Source: Zopfochytrium polystomum
Taxonomy: Eukaryota > Chytridiomycota > Chytridiomycetes > Chytridiales > Chytridiaceae
Assembly (NCBI GenBank): GCA_025765615.1
Contig: JAIVFJ010000044.1
Coordinates: 186,001 to 250,000, forward strand
Direction: 5' to 3'
DNA length: 64,000 nucleotides
Notes under the pieces: model-generated
Databases searched by the model: none
What the model saw: only the letters and a program-made list of their open reading frames with translations
Told to the model about the DNA's origin: nothing
Shown: positions 8,530 to 19,937 of the stretch, piece after piece
Numbering within the stretch: position 1 is the first letter of the stretch
Layout: the number at the start of each line of letters is the position of its first letter
Program-made: the position numbers and the translations under genes

Positions 8530-9631
8530 GGGAGGGGCTCCAGAAGTCCATAGGGCTTGTGTCTGCTGGATTTGTTTCTTTGACAGGTTTCACAGCTGCT
8601 GACATAGTTCTTGATGTACTTCCTCATGCCAGGCCAGTAGAAGTCTCTGGAAACAAGCTCATATGTCTTGTGCTCTCCTGGGTGTCCAGCTGTTGCTGCA
8701 TCATGCCTTGTCTTGAGTATCTCAAGTTTTTCCTCCTCTTGGCTGATTTGAATCTTGTGAGGCTTGGGGTCCTTGGAAATAGCATGGGCCCACACACTGT
8801 CAGGAAGCAGTGAAAGGTGTGCCTTGGATGGTGGGGTGAAACCATCTCCCCCTTCAGGTGCAAGGTCTGTCCTTCTGTGCTCATCAGCAGTGGGGCTTGA
8901 ATTCTTGACTGGGAACTGTGATTCTTGAATCTTTGACTGAGGGTTCTGTTCTTGGCAAAGACTGTGAGCTGTGGAACTTGAATCTTGAATTTGGACTGTA
9001 AACTGTGGTACTTGAATCTTTGACTGTGGGTTCTGTGAACTAGAGTCTTGGCCATGACTGTGAGCTCTATGAGCTCTACTTGAATCTTGACTGTGAACTG
9101 TGAACTGTGGAACTTGAGTCTTGGCTGGCTGTGAATCTTGAATCAAGGGCTTGAGAGCATGAGACTTGGGGGCTTGACTTGAGTTTTGGGTGACTGTTCC
9201 AATTGGTGGAGTTTGGACTTGACCAGTGACCCAATCAATGTCAGGGTTCTGGGCTTGCAGCCATGGTAATCCCAGGATGACAGAGAATGTGGGTGAGCCA
9301 AGATCCAATACTTCCAGGTTGACCATGGATGGTGGAAAGTCTTGGATGTGGAGGTTTAGCTTGGTTTCATGGCTGATTTCCTTGAACAGAGCATGATTGG
9401 CAAAGTGGACCTTGAGGGGTGTGGATTTCTTGATTGTGGGAATGGCACAAGACTTGGCAAGGGTGGCATCAATGATGTTGCAGGATGATCCAGAGTCGAT
9501 AAGGGCCTTGGTTGTGATGGTTGACTTGGGTGAGAGTTGAATCTTGACATCCATGGTGAGTTGGTGGAGCTTGGAATCTGAGGTGTTTGTGGTGCTGGTG
9601 GTGGTGATGAAACAGGGGCTGCTTGGAGGAG

Positions 9632-9677
9632 GGTCCAGGGAATTGCCCCTCAGTGAGCCTGGACCTGGGAGTTTGGG
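9632..9677 (-). promoter_or_regulatory. -1 frameshift signal of the outer element
   Basis: Same arrangement as in the inner copy: CCCAAAC at 9671-9677 in the gag frame, 5-nt spacer, GGTCCAGG (9658-9665) pairing with CCTGGACC (9632-9639), and gag stop at 9650-9652 inside the loop. Confidence 0.75.
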
Positions 9678-10573
9678 TGCTTCTTCCTTGGACAGTCCTT
9701 GACAGCGTGCTCCTTGGAGCCACAGTAGAAACACAGTCCCTGCTGGGCCCTCCTTGTTTTCTCCTCTTGGCTCAGAGGACCCTTAGGAAGTGTCTCAACT
9801 GCATCCACTTGCATGGGTTCAGGAACTGTAAGAGCTTGAGGGACTGGGGTAGGTCTTGATGTAGTTCCTACTTGTCTTTGCTTCAGCCTCTTGGAGTAGA
9901 GTCTGTTGTCAATCTTGATGGCAAGGAGAATGTACTCTTCCAAGGTCTCAGGGATGTGCAGAGACTGGGAGAGCATGTCTTGGATAGACTCATGGAGACC
10001 ATCATGGTACAGCTCCATCAGAGCTGCATCATTGTATCCAGAGTCTCTGGCTAGTTGCTTGAATTGGTTGGTGTAGGCCACACAAGATTGCTTTCCTTGC
10101 TTGATATGCTTGAGCTTGGATCTTGCTGTCCAAGATGCGTAGGGGTCACCAAAGGTAGCTTCCAGCCCCTCCCAGAGCTCTTGCAGGGTGGTGGGTGTGC
10201 TTGGGAGAGATCTGTACCATGATTGAGCTTGACCAGACAGGAGGGTGCTTGTGAAAAGAACCTTGACTTGCTCATTGGGAAATCTTGAAGGTTGGAGAAG
10301 GATGACATTCTCCACAGTGGCCATAAAGTTCCTAAGGTCTTTGGCCAGCCCAGTGAACTTGTCAGGGCTGGGAACCTTGGGCTCTCTTGCTTGGTTGGCT
10401 TGGGGCAGGGGAAGAGCTTGGTGTTCTTGTTGGTGAAGTTGTTGTTGAAGCTGGTGCTGCTGGTGAAGGACTTGTTCTTGAAGTTGGTGGGTCTGTCTTG
10501 AAAGGGCTTGTAATTGGTCCATCAAGGCTTGGAAGGCAGTTGCATCAGGGAAGGAGTTGTTTGGGTCAGACAT
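9650..10573 (-). CDS. Chromovirus Gag (outer element)
   Basis: Intact 307-residue Gag, nearly identical to the inner copy (for example MSDPNNSFPD instead of MSDPNNTFPD), with the same gag domain and CX2CX4HX4C zinc knuckle. An intact gag together with a deleted pol and matching LTRs is the make-up expected of a non-autonomous derivative that could be packaged with help. Confidence 0.9.
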   Translation of the reverse strand: MSDPNNSFPDATAFQALMDQLQALSRQTHQLQEQVLHQQHQLQQQLHQQEHQALPLPQANQAREPKVPSPDKFTGLAKDLRNFMATVENVILLQPSRFPNEQVKVLFTSTLLSGQAQSWYRSLPSTPTTLQELWEGLEATFGDPYASWTARSKLKHIKQGKQSCVAYTNQFKQLARDSGYNDAALMELYHDGLHESIQDMLSQSLHIPETLEEYILLAIKIDNRLYSKRLKQRQVGTTSRPTPVPQALTVPEPMQVDAVETLPKGPLSQEEKTRRAQQGLCFYCGSKEHAVKDCPRKKHPNSQVQAH

Positions 10574-10600
10574 GATGGCAGAGAGTAGTAGGAGAGGGTG

Positions 10601-10611
10601 AAGTGAATTAT
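10601..10611 (-). promoter_or_regulatory. Self-priming primer-binding site (outer element)
   Basis: ATAATTCACTT on the minus strand, 2 nt from the outer 5' LTR, complementary to AAGTGAATTAT inside that LTR. Confidence 0.75.
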
Positions 10612-10613
10612 GA

Positions 10614-10921
10614 TGTCAGGAACAGGGCAGGACAGGACAAGGCAGACAAGGAACTGAGAGGAGTGATGATTGTATTGGAAACAATAATTCACTTGAGGGA
10701 TGGGACAAGTCCCCCATCCTCCTTTTATGCCTTTTGAGAGTGTTCCTTGTCAAGACTCAAAGAAAGTTCCAGAAAGAGCAATTAGTAATACAATGATACG
10801 AATGATACCAATGACAACAAGACAAGTCAGGAAAGCAAAGAAGGTTCCAGAAGGTTCCACAAGGTTCCATGAAGGAATGTTCTAGAAGGTTCCAGAGGTT
10901 TCCAGAGGGTGATTCATAACA
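10614..10921 (-). repeat. LTR D, 5' LTR of outer element
   Basis: 308-bp LTR that appears identical to LTR A (1807-2114), with the degenerate CATAAAAG box and the short GAA/TTC array. Confidence 0.93.
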
Positions 10922-10926
10922 GATGT
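10922..10926. repeat. Target-site duplication, right copy (outer element)
   Basis: gatgt, matching 1802-1806. Confidence 0.93.
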
Positions 10927-12142
10927 GATTCAGAATTGGGATCAAATCTAATCAAGCCATATTGATTTGAGAAGTGTTTGTTGTTTGTGTTCAGTCAAGC
11001 TACAGCGCCAAGTCAATTACATTGGACGGGATTCAAATCTTAATTAATTGATACACTGCAGAAGCCATGCAAAATCAGCCATTGGGGTATGCCTTGTGCT
11101 GCAGTCACTTTTGTCCTACCTGAGCGCAGTTTCAAGTCTGCAACTCCAAGCAATTTAATCTGATCTGACACAATCCTAACTGAAAAAACAAAATCAAATG
11201 ATTGTACTGAGATTGAGTAGTGCCATGTCTGTGATTGAACCTAAGACTGTCTTCACATCTATTTTGATGTCCAAGAACAACAGCTTTAAAAAAAAAAATG
11301 GAAAAAAAAATAAAAATTTCTTTCAAGCTGTGAAGAAAGTGTAAACAGTCTACCTGATGCATTGGGTCCTGAGGTGTCCTCTGGTGTCCAAAGCAGTAAG
11401 CCCACATCCCTTGTGGACCCAGTAAACACCAAATTGCTTTACGTCGGCACCATCGCCGTCACCATCCACCAACAATCTCCACCTCCACCTCCTTCAATCC
11501 TGAATCCTTTGTCTTCCACCCTTCACTCTGAGTAGGCTGTTTACACACACCGAGGGTCCATTGACTTTGTCTTTGAATAACTTGATAAGGTACAAATGCC
11601 GATGTTTCAAGGTGGATAAACAATTGTGAAAGCTTTTGGGGACAGCCTGTTATCTCCAACTACGCTCAATTTCCTGGGAAATCGGCTTGTAGTTTTTGAC
11701 CTCCATTTTGGCAAGCAGCATGGTTTGCTTAATGCAGCATTTTACGCAGGATTATTGTTATACATAGCAGGCGAGTTGCAAGGCTCTGCCTTTACACCAC
11801 TCTCGGATGGAACTCTAATTGGCACGTTTGCACTTTTGCGGATGAGATTCATTGCGAGGCTGCCCAATCAGCATCTCGCTAGAACGCGACGGGGGACAGA
11901 GGAGAGAGAGAGAGAGAGAGAGATAGTGTGTGTGTGTGCGTGTGTGTGTCGGAGGAGGAAGAAGAGGCAATCGATCGATAGATTGAATTTTACCCAGGCA
12001 CGGAAGAGGGAGAGAGACAGATCAAAAATAAGAGAGAGAGAGATAAGGCCCGCGTATCCTCTTACAACAACCAATTCGGATTTCAATACGAGAGCTCCGA
12101 ATATTTTGTTTTTTTTGCCCGAAGGCAAAGAAGTCCGTCCGG
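10927..12142. other. Intergenic region
   Basis: The first 60-65 bp (to about 10990) continue the dispersed repeat split by the outer element and match 29828-29890. The rest is AT-richer sequence with an A-rich stretch (11289-11320), a (GA)n run near 11897-11921 and a short GT run. The last 200 bp are the presumed promoter/leader of the gene starting at 12143. No convincing coding region was seen. Confidence 0.6.
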
Positions 12143-14384
12143 ATGGCGACAACGACGACGAGGCAGACGCCGACGATCTCACCGGTTGCAGCTCCGCCTG
12201 ACCCGTCCCAGCAGCAGCAGCATGAGCGTGAGCAGCGTGAGCAGCGTGAGCAGCGTGAGCAGCGTGAGCAGCGTGAGCAGCGTGAGCAGCGTGGGCAGCA
12301 TGAGTATGAGTATGAGTATGAGCGTGCGCGTGAGCATAAGGAGCATCCCTCCTTTCACCTTGTAAGGACAACAACAACTGCAACGGCAACTGCAACTGCA
12401 ACACCAACTTCTTCTTCTTCGACGTCGCCGACGACCCTCGATCCCGATTCGCTCCATCTGGTCCTCCTCCACTTGATTTCCGCCGCCGCGGAGGAAGAAC
12501 TGCACGAGGAGGAGGAGGAGGAAGACGAGGATTGCCACGGCGGCGGGAGCTACCACCACCTCAACAACCACCACCATCCTCGACGCCGCCGCCGCCTCCG
12601 CCGCCTCCGCTCCCACCGCCGCGGGCCTCCTTCCCCGGCCTCCTTGCTCCTTCCCGCATGCCTCGTCTCCCGTGCCTGGCATCTCGTCGCCCTTCCCCTC
12701 CTGTGGCGCTACGTCGCCTTCTCCCCTTCCTCCTCCCCCTCCTCCTCATCCGCCTCTCCGAGTCCTCCATTCACCCGCCTCCACGCCTTTCTCCGCGTAG
12801 CCGCTGTCCAGCCAGACTCGTGGATCGCCAACATCAGATCGCTGGACCTCACGGGCGCCACACCCTCCCTTGCCCCTCCGCACTCCACGGACGACTCTGG
12901 CGTTTGGCTCACCTCCAACCTCAAAAACTACCGTCTTCAGCAGCAGGACGTTCACAGCATCATCCGTAAATTCCCCGTCGTGGGTGTGGACCTGATCTCT
13001 TCCAATACCGCAGTCGCAGGGCTCCTTGCCGAGATGTCGCGCATGCGAGGCCTCGAAATTCTCACGCTCCACGACGTTGACCTCGCCCTCGCGGCTGCCA
13101 TCCTGTTCGCGCCGGCCGCGAACGACTCCTCCTCCTTTCGCCTGGCATCTCTGACCGTCACCGCCGCACACCTACCTTCGCACGCCACCCGTGCCGCCCT
13201 GGCGCAATCTTTCCATCTTCAACAAGACGAAAACGACCCCAACGACGGCGACCGCCCGTCCTTGATCGCTCTTGACGTCTCCTCGGCGGTCGCCTCGTGC
13301 CGCCGTTGCGCCGCGCATTTCCCGCGGGTCGCTCGACCGCTTTGGAACTTTTTCGTCGGACGCAAGACTCGTTCCCTTGCGCTCGGAGATCGGGCTTGGT
13401 CGAGCGGCCCGTTTCCAGACGGCCTCGAAGAAGGAGAAGACGGAATCGATGGCGAGACGGCTCTCGTCGAGCGCTGCCCCGACGTCGACACGCTCGTCAT
13501 GGACGGGACGACGTCGCCCTTCGTCTCCTTCCGAGTGCTCTTTGAGGCCTGGAAACTGACTACGGTCCAGTTTGCCTATTACACTGGTAAAATTGCCCCA
13601 AGGCAAATCTCCTCCATAGATGAGATGTACTAATCCTCCTCGTTTCGTTGTTCCCCCCGCTCCACTCCAAACAACAAACAAAACTGTAGACATCTCGGAC
13701 TCGACGGTGCTCACGCTTGCGGCGCATTCACCCAACCTCTGCCACCTCTCCCTCCTCGTCGTCACCTACGACCAAATCACGGATGTCTCGATCGCGTCGC
13801 TCGTGCGCACGCACGGCCCGCGGCTCCGCTCTCTCCTCCTCCACGCCGGCACGCGCCTCGCCGAGCCGACGCTGCTCCTCCTCGCCCAGCGCTGCGCGCT
13901 CCTACGCAACATCGCCCTGCCCGCCACCACCTCGGACCGCGCGCTCCTCACCCTCGTCGCGAGGTGCAAGCTGCTGCGCTGCCTCGGCCTCGACGGATGG
14001 AAGCGCCCCGCGCCCGGCACCGCCGCCGCCGTCGCGTGGATCGCGAGAGAGGGCCGCGCGGTGCGCAGGCTCAAGCTCGCGCGCGGGCGCGGCGGCGTGG
14101 TGGACGACGCTGTCGTTGACGCGCTCGCGGGCATTGGGGGACGGTGGTGGAGTGGTGGTGGTAGTGCTGCGAGTAGCAGCAGCAGCAGCAGCAGCAACCG
14201 CCAAAGCAACAGCAATTATGGTGGCGGCGCCGGCGGGGGCGACGACGACGCCGTGTGGGTCGACGTCGGGCTTCCCCTGGACGAGGCGGCCGCCGTGCGA
14301 GTCATGCAGAGCGTCTCGGCGAGGCTGGCGGGCGTCAACATTGGCCGCCTCGACTGGCGCGGGTTCGAGCTCGCCCCCGCCTGA
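12143..14384 (+). CDS. F-box/LRR-type protein
   Basis: Two exons, 12143-13586 and 13690-14384 (712 residues). The 103-nt intron has a gtaaaa donor, an actaat branch-like box and a ctgtag acceptor, and the join keeps frame (Y-T-D-I-S-D). The N-terminus carries about eight EQR repeats from a 9-bp minisatellite (about 12229-12295), then an F-box-like segment broken by a Glu/His/Arg-rich insert and ending CLVSRAWHLVALPLLWRYV (about residues 100-190). The C-terminal half has leucine-rich repeats of the AMN1/FBXL kind (DISDSTVLTLAAHSPNLCHLSL; QITDVSIASLV). Such proteins are substrate receptors of SCF ubiquitin ligases; the substrate is unknown. Poly-Ser/Asn/Gly tracts lie near the end. Confidence 0.78.
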
Positions 14385-15485
14385 AAATCAACGAAAGAGC
14401 CGAAGCGCCGTCAAATTCCTATGCTGGAGCGAATGACACCCCCCCGTTACTAGGTGGGATTCCCTCCTTTTTTTCGCTTTTATTTTGAAACCATTTTCTT
14501 TTCACTTTGCGTTGTGGGTCGTTGTTTCATTCTCTACCTGTATTCGTTTCGCGTCCATTCATTTTCTTCTTTTCCATCTATTTTTTTTTTTTTTTTACCT
14601 ATTACAGTCTTTCCGTTTTTTTCTTCTTCCATGATCAAGTTAGTTATAATTATGTGTCCCCTTTTTTCTTCCACTTTTTCCCTTTTTTTTTTTTTTTGGC
14701 CATTCCAACCCACACTTCTTCGCACCGCCACCCCATCCCTCCCTCCCGTTCGTTCGCAACGTGTGTGGCTGTCCCACTTGAAGCTACACCCGACAGAAAC
14801 GATTTTTGCAGCCAAAAACTACACCCGCCCTTCTTACCCTGTCGACAGCAGCCTCTGGATTTTTTTTTGTTGTACTTCTTCCGAGGGCGCTGCATCATCC
14901 TTTCCCCACGTTTTGTATGGGAGACAGCTTTGGGGGTCTGCTTTCAATCTCCTCGCCGAATAACCAAGTTGATTGTTTGACTGGGCAACCCCCTTGCACC
15001 TCAATGGCGACAAGGTATTTAAAACGAACGAACGGGTTGTTGATGTTTGGATGAAGACAGTGGCGGCTCAGTCCTTTTCTCTCTCTCTCTCTCTCTTTTT
15101 TTTTTTCCCTGAAAATGATTGCGCTTAATTGTGTCTGATTTGATGAGTTGGGGGCGAGTGATCATGAAAGACAAACGATCGGCTTGCTTCTCGGATTTTT
15201 TTCTTTTTTTCGCCATTCGGGTTTTTCTTCTTGTGTTCCTCTATTTCTTTTTTGAGCGGAAGGATTCATTTTTTTATGCCGGCGGTTCGGCTGTCTTCAT
15301 AGGCGTCCAAACGCCGACACGACAAGGGAAAAAGGTCTGTCTCCTCTCCTCACTCTTTCATTGCTTTCTTGCGCGTGGGTCTGTCTGTCTCCTCTGTAGA
15401 AGTCGATCTGGCTGTCTGTCTGTCCGTCTAGAATCCCACCCACGCACAGACAGACATTTTCAACACAGTCACACACACACACACA

Positions 15486-15531
<46 letters not shown>

Positions 15532-15604
15532 CTGTCTCTCTCTCTGTCTCTCTCTCTCTCGCTCTGTGGCTCTGTCTCTTTCTTTTGTTGCACAGAGCAG
15601 ATCT

Positions 15605-15635
<31 letters not shown>

Positions 15636-15698
15636 ACTTTGGCTCTTCCGACAGCCCCACGCACTCCACCTTATTGTCATCAGTCAGCCAGCCCAGGA
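14385..15698. other. Intergenic region with pyrimidine-rich and microsatellite tracts
   Basis: Contains T-rich stretches (14470-14700), a (CT)n tract at about 15488-15527 and a (TG)n tract at 15605-15632 about 70 nt before the next start codon. Open frames here are low-complexity. No gene was recognised. Confidence 0.6.
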
Positions 15699-18021
15699 AT
15701 GGCCTCCAACAAGGCGGCGTCCTCGTGCTCGTCGTTGCCGGCGGCGGCCGTCCTGGCTTCATCGTTCTCGTCGTCGTCGTCCTCATCGTCATCAGCATCG
15801 CCATCACAGCCATCGTCGCCAACATCGTCGTCATCCGCATCAGCGTCAGCATCGCCGTCTCACCCCCCCGACCGCTCGGCCGCCGCCACCGCCGCCGCCG
15901 CCCTCGCCTTCGCCCTCACTGCCACCGCCTCCCTCACCGCCCTCGCCGTGCCGCCCGTCGCCGCCCTAAACGGGAACTGGGTCTACGGCACCCCTGCCGC
16001 CGCCGACGGGCCCATCTCCTTTGCCCTGAACGCTTACATCCCAAACGGCGACGAGTGGAACTTTAACAACAACGAGGACGACTCGGTCAAGGACCAGAAA
16101 TGGTCGTACACACAGTGCCTGAACCACGTCCGCGGATACATCCTGCCCGACAACGTCGACTTGATCATCTGGACCGACCCGGACTACCAGTACGACGGGT
16201 GCTACATTAAAAAGTATCCGAGGGACGACGACTATGTCATTATTTGGGGCGGCGACCTCAACTACGTGGCTCCCGGTCGAGTTGAGTGTCAATCTCGTCC
16301 ATCCATTTCCTGTTCTCGCAGTTTATTAACCCTATTTTTTTGTTGCAGTATTTCGCCGACAACACCTACAAGACCTTCACCGGCATCAGCCAGTCTGCGT
16401 GCGCCGCACGATGCGACTCCAACTGCGGCGCGGTGGTCTACAGAAAGTCAAACTCGACGTGCTTTTACAAAGTGTTCAACTACCCAAACTCCAACGATCA
16501 GCGGTCCGTCATCGTCCCCTGGTGGCAGTGGGACGGCAACGGCAACTACCTCGGCTCCAGCGTCTGGCCAACGGCCCTGCCGAACCCGAACGCACCCACC
16601 ACTACCGCACAGCCGGGGAACCCCACCCCGGCACCTTCCGCCGCCACCACTAACAGCGGCGGTGGTGGCGATGGCGGCAGCAGCGGCGGCGGCGGCGGCG
16701 ACTCCCAGCCCGCCACCGTCGGCACCACGACCGACGCCCAGGGCAGAACGTCGTTCATCATTTCGGCGAAACCGTCCTCGGGCGCGGCGGCGACCGCGTC
16801 GGGCGGGACCGGCGCAAACAACGCGGCGGGACCCGCCGGCGGCAACGCCGTACCGTCCTCCAACGGCTCTGGCGCCGCAAACTCGCAGTCCCTCCACCGT
16901 CGGATCTTCGGTGCCGCTGGCGGCTGTCGTTGGTGGTGAGTTGCCTTGCGTCGAGGGGGATTATTTGAGCGGTTGGGACAGTGGTGGGGTAGTGTGTCCG
17001 TTCGCCCTCAACGGCTAACAGGTCCACGCCAAAATTCTTGACCGTCTTCTCCAAAAACACGCACACACACACACACACACACACAAACCCCCCCAAAAAA
17101 GGTGTGGTCGCCGCCCTCGCCGTCGTTCTGGCAGTCGTGGCTTTCGTCGTTGTCCGGCGCCGCCGAGCAGCGAGTGCCCCGCTCAAACCCATCCCTCTGG
17201 CAAACGTTGCGACGATGCCGCCGTCGTCGGGCGACGGGTACGGCAGCACGGCAAACCTTCGGGGCGCTGACATGAAGACCGTCACAGCCGGCGCCGTTTA
17301 CCCGACAGAAAGCAACGCGTACTCCCAGGACACTAGCATCCTCTACGCAAGCACCGGCAGCGTGCACCACCCGGTCCAGGCGCTCCACTACCCGCACCAG
17401 CAGCAGCAGCAGCAGCAGCAGCCGCTTCCCACGGTGGCTGACATTCGGCAGCCCTCCCCTGTCGCGTCGCTCGAAAAGGGCGGGCCCGCCATGACACAGC
17501 ACTGGCCCGAGCAGGTCCCTCCCGGCCAGTCTGGATACTACCATTCCACCATGACCGCCGCCGCCACGATGGACCCCTCGTCCGCCGCGGCCGCGCGGTC
17601 CAACTCAACGCGCAAACCTCCAGTCACCGACGACGGCTTCGGGCTCTTTGCCGCCGCAGGCGCCTCCTACCACACCCACCACCCTCACCCGCACCACCAC
17701 CACCCGCAGCAGCAACCGCCGTCCCCGACCTCCACCACCTACTCCAACCTTCGCCACACGCCCTCCACCAAAAAGCCCATCGACGAGCAAACCTTCCGCT
17801 CCCACCTCCACCACCGCGCCGCCGAGCCGTCGTCGCCCGGCGGCGCCAGCGGCCTCGGCTTGCCGTCGTCGTCGTCGTCGTCGGCCTCCGTCGCGCCGAG
17901 CCAGTGGACCGACGGGGAAGGGCTGCCGGCGTACGAGGAGGCCGCGGCGGGCGCGCGCGGTGCGAGCGTAAGGAGAGGCCCGTCGGACGTCAAGTCGGAT
18001 GTGTGGCGCGGGGGCAGGTAG
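15699..18021 (+). CDS. Membrane-anchored protein with PAN/apple-like extracellular region (one apparent frameshift)
   Basis: Proposed exons 15699-16280, 16349-16935 and 17102-18021. The N-terminus is a long Ser/Pro stretch followed by a hydrophobic segment (AALAFALTATASLTALAV, signal peptide or anchor). The extracellular part has paired cysteines (CLNHVRGY; SQSACAARCDSNCGAVVYR; STCFYKVFNY) resembling a PAN/apple or related carbohydrate/protein-binding module, then a Ser/Gly/Thr-rich stalk. A transmembrane helix (VVAALAVVLAVVAFVVV) and RRRR stop-transfer lead to a cytosolic tail with poly-Gln and poly-His. The GTGAGT donor at 16936 and the acceptor before 17102 only join in frame if one base is surplus in exon 2, probably in tccctcc near 16890. 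That would give an uninterrupted VPLAAVVGG-VVAALAVV helix. Function is not assigned. Confidence 0.6.
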
Positions 18022-19901
18022 AGTGGGGGGGAAGGGCCGGTTTGGCTTGAACCCCCACGAGGTGGGGACGTGTTAAGCTGCTTCTCCGCAACAGCCGTCG
18101 GTCGAAGCGCCCCCTGCTTTCACTGTGCTCTGCCCTGCTCATTTTTTTTTCTTTTTCTATTTTTTTTCTTTACGCTCACAAGGGGTTTCGAGGAAAGATG
18201 CCAGGCACCCCCCTCCCCTCCCCGACCAAGAAGAGCAACCCTGTATTTTTTTTTTTTTTTTTTTTTTTTTTACTCTATGGGTCCCCCCTTGCTTTCTCTT
18301 TTTGTGAGTGTGTTGCCGAGCGGTGCTTTGGGAACCTTTTCTTTGTGTCAATTTTCCTTTTTTTTTTTTCTTTTTTTTTTTTTCTTCTTTTCCCTTGGCC
18401 CTCTCCCAACGTTTCCGGTCTCTTTTTTTCTTACCATTTTAGAATCCTCCCCATTTCACAACACTTTCCTCCCCACCCGCGCCCCGCACCCCGCCCTCCT
18501 CCCACCAGGACTCCCCCGCCAAAGACTCCCACCACCCCAACACCCGCAAAACTTAGACAATTGCGAACCCCGCCGCATCACATACTTCCTCCACCACCGA
18601 GAGAAAAAAAAAAAAAAAAAGGGAGAGAAGAGAAATTAACACTCAACGCCTAGACACCCCACCCCGCCCCATCCCCCTCTACCTAATGTCAGCGCAAGGC
18701 TGCATAAAAAATGGAGCAGGGAGTGGAACTTTAAACCTAATTCTTTCACTTTTTTTTTTTTTTTTTTTTTTTTTTTCTCCCCTTCTCTGCGGCAAGGAAG
18801 TTGAACAGCTGCCAAACGTCAACGCAACCACTGCGCCCCATCACGGGAAGAAAAGAAAAAGAAAAAGACTTGATGAGCGAAATCTGTGACTCCTCCTTGC
18901 CCTCGTGCCTCCCCACAAGCCTTCCCCCCACTCCAGCACTGTCCATCCCACGCTGCCTATCATTTGGTCAGAGCCCAGACTTTTTCGTTGCTTGTGTGGC
19001 TTAATGCCGCTTAACAGAGCTCCCAGATAACCTGCCATGCATCATCTTTGTGTACACGGAGGAGATAGCTGACGATTGCACACTGCGAGAAAACATGTTG
19101 TTCCACATGAATAGCACGACCCACACTTTGTGGGAGTGTCGGGGAAAGAGAAGTACAAGTTAAACATGAATGTAACTGTTGCCACACAGGTTAAGTGTTT
19201 TTCTTCTTTTTTTCCCCCCTTCAAAACAACCCACTTCCCCTGGCATTAGCAGGGAACGCTGGACCAACGAGAGGAAAACGAAAAGACCGAGGAGACGGCG
19301 TTCAGACAGAGCGGAACCATCGGTGGTGGGATGAGTCGTCGACGACCGATTTCGAAAGGCGCCACAAAGGAAACGGACGTCTTGTTGGAGGGCCTTCGAG
19401 AGCCGCCACGTTACCACTCGCCCAAAAGCGGTGCTTCTGGGACTCTTTGGCTCTTGATGGCTGACAAATGGTTTTAAGAGTCCAAGCGCCGCATCAACCC
19501 CGTTCCCACAGTGGCCATCACAAAGTACATAAGGAGAATGTTGAGTTCAGCAAACAGTGGAACCCGCCCAAACATTTTGAAACGGACCTTGCAAAACCAG
19601 CGTGACATTCCCTTTCTCTCAATCTGCCTCAAGATCGCTCGCTCGATCGGGAAGACACCGAGGCACATTTGCACTCCGGCTGAAATCGAAAACTAATTAC
19701 GTCTCCGCATTGTCCATCCCTTTCTCAGTGGTGAGAGGAGTCAGCCAAGCGATCGCCTCGAACTGGGCACCGTCGGAGGGCCAGGACCGCTCTCAAATTC
19801 ATCGACCCCCCTTTCTTCAAGCCCCTAATGGACGCAAGCGAGTTCCTCGTGCGGAAGCCGAGTATACCTGTACGGCTTTCCAACCTACCCTTTCAGTTTG
19901 T

Positions 19902-19937
<36 letters not shown>

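Larger units (their letters stand above)
8525..9734 (-). pseudogene. Outer pol 5' fragment: protease fused to integrase zinc finger, RT/RH deleted
   Basis: Outer-element pol frame (continuing from gag by the same -1 signal at 9632-9677). It contains the protease (ALIDSGSS), the Gln/Ser spacer with QVPQFTV units, then jumps in frame from ...SSPTADEH to RRTDLAPEGG and on through the integrase HHCC zinc finger (CETCQRN). About 470 codons present in inner pol (RT and RNase H) are missing. The frame then runs into the inner LTR. It cannot code for a functional polymerase; protease could still be made. Confidence 0.9.
1807..10921 (-). mobile_element. Outer Ty3/gypsy chromovirus, internally deleted and interrupted
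   Basis: LTR retrotransposon on the minus strand with 308-bp LTRs at 10614-10921 (5') and 1807-2114 (3'). The LTRs look identical and are flanked by the 5-bp duplication gatgt. It retains gag (9650-10573), protease and the integrase zinc finger (8525-9734), and the integrase core plus chromodomain (2115-3219). It lacks about 1.41 kb corresponding to inner-element positions 5025-6434, which encode reverse transcriptase and RNase H; the junction near 8876/8877 is in frame. A second, complete element (3220-8524) is inserted in its integrase at a duplicated caatt. Identical LTRs suggest recent insertion. Whether it moved as a deletion derivative using enzymes supplied in trans, or was deleted afterwards, cannot be told from this copy. 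Confidence 0.93.

Noticed and set aside
16929..17101. Splicing of the PAN-like gene from GTTGGT (16929) or to the acceptor at 17021
   Set aside because: Both keep frame, but they use a weaker donor or put a (CA)n peptide before the membrane helix. The GTGAGT donor with one surplus upstream base gives a clean helix. The alternatives remain possible.
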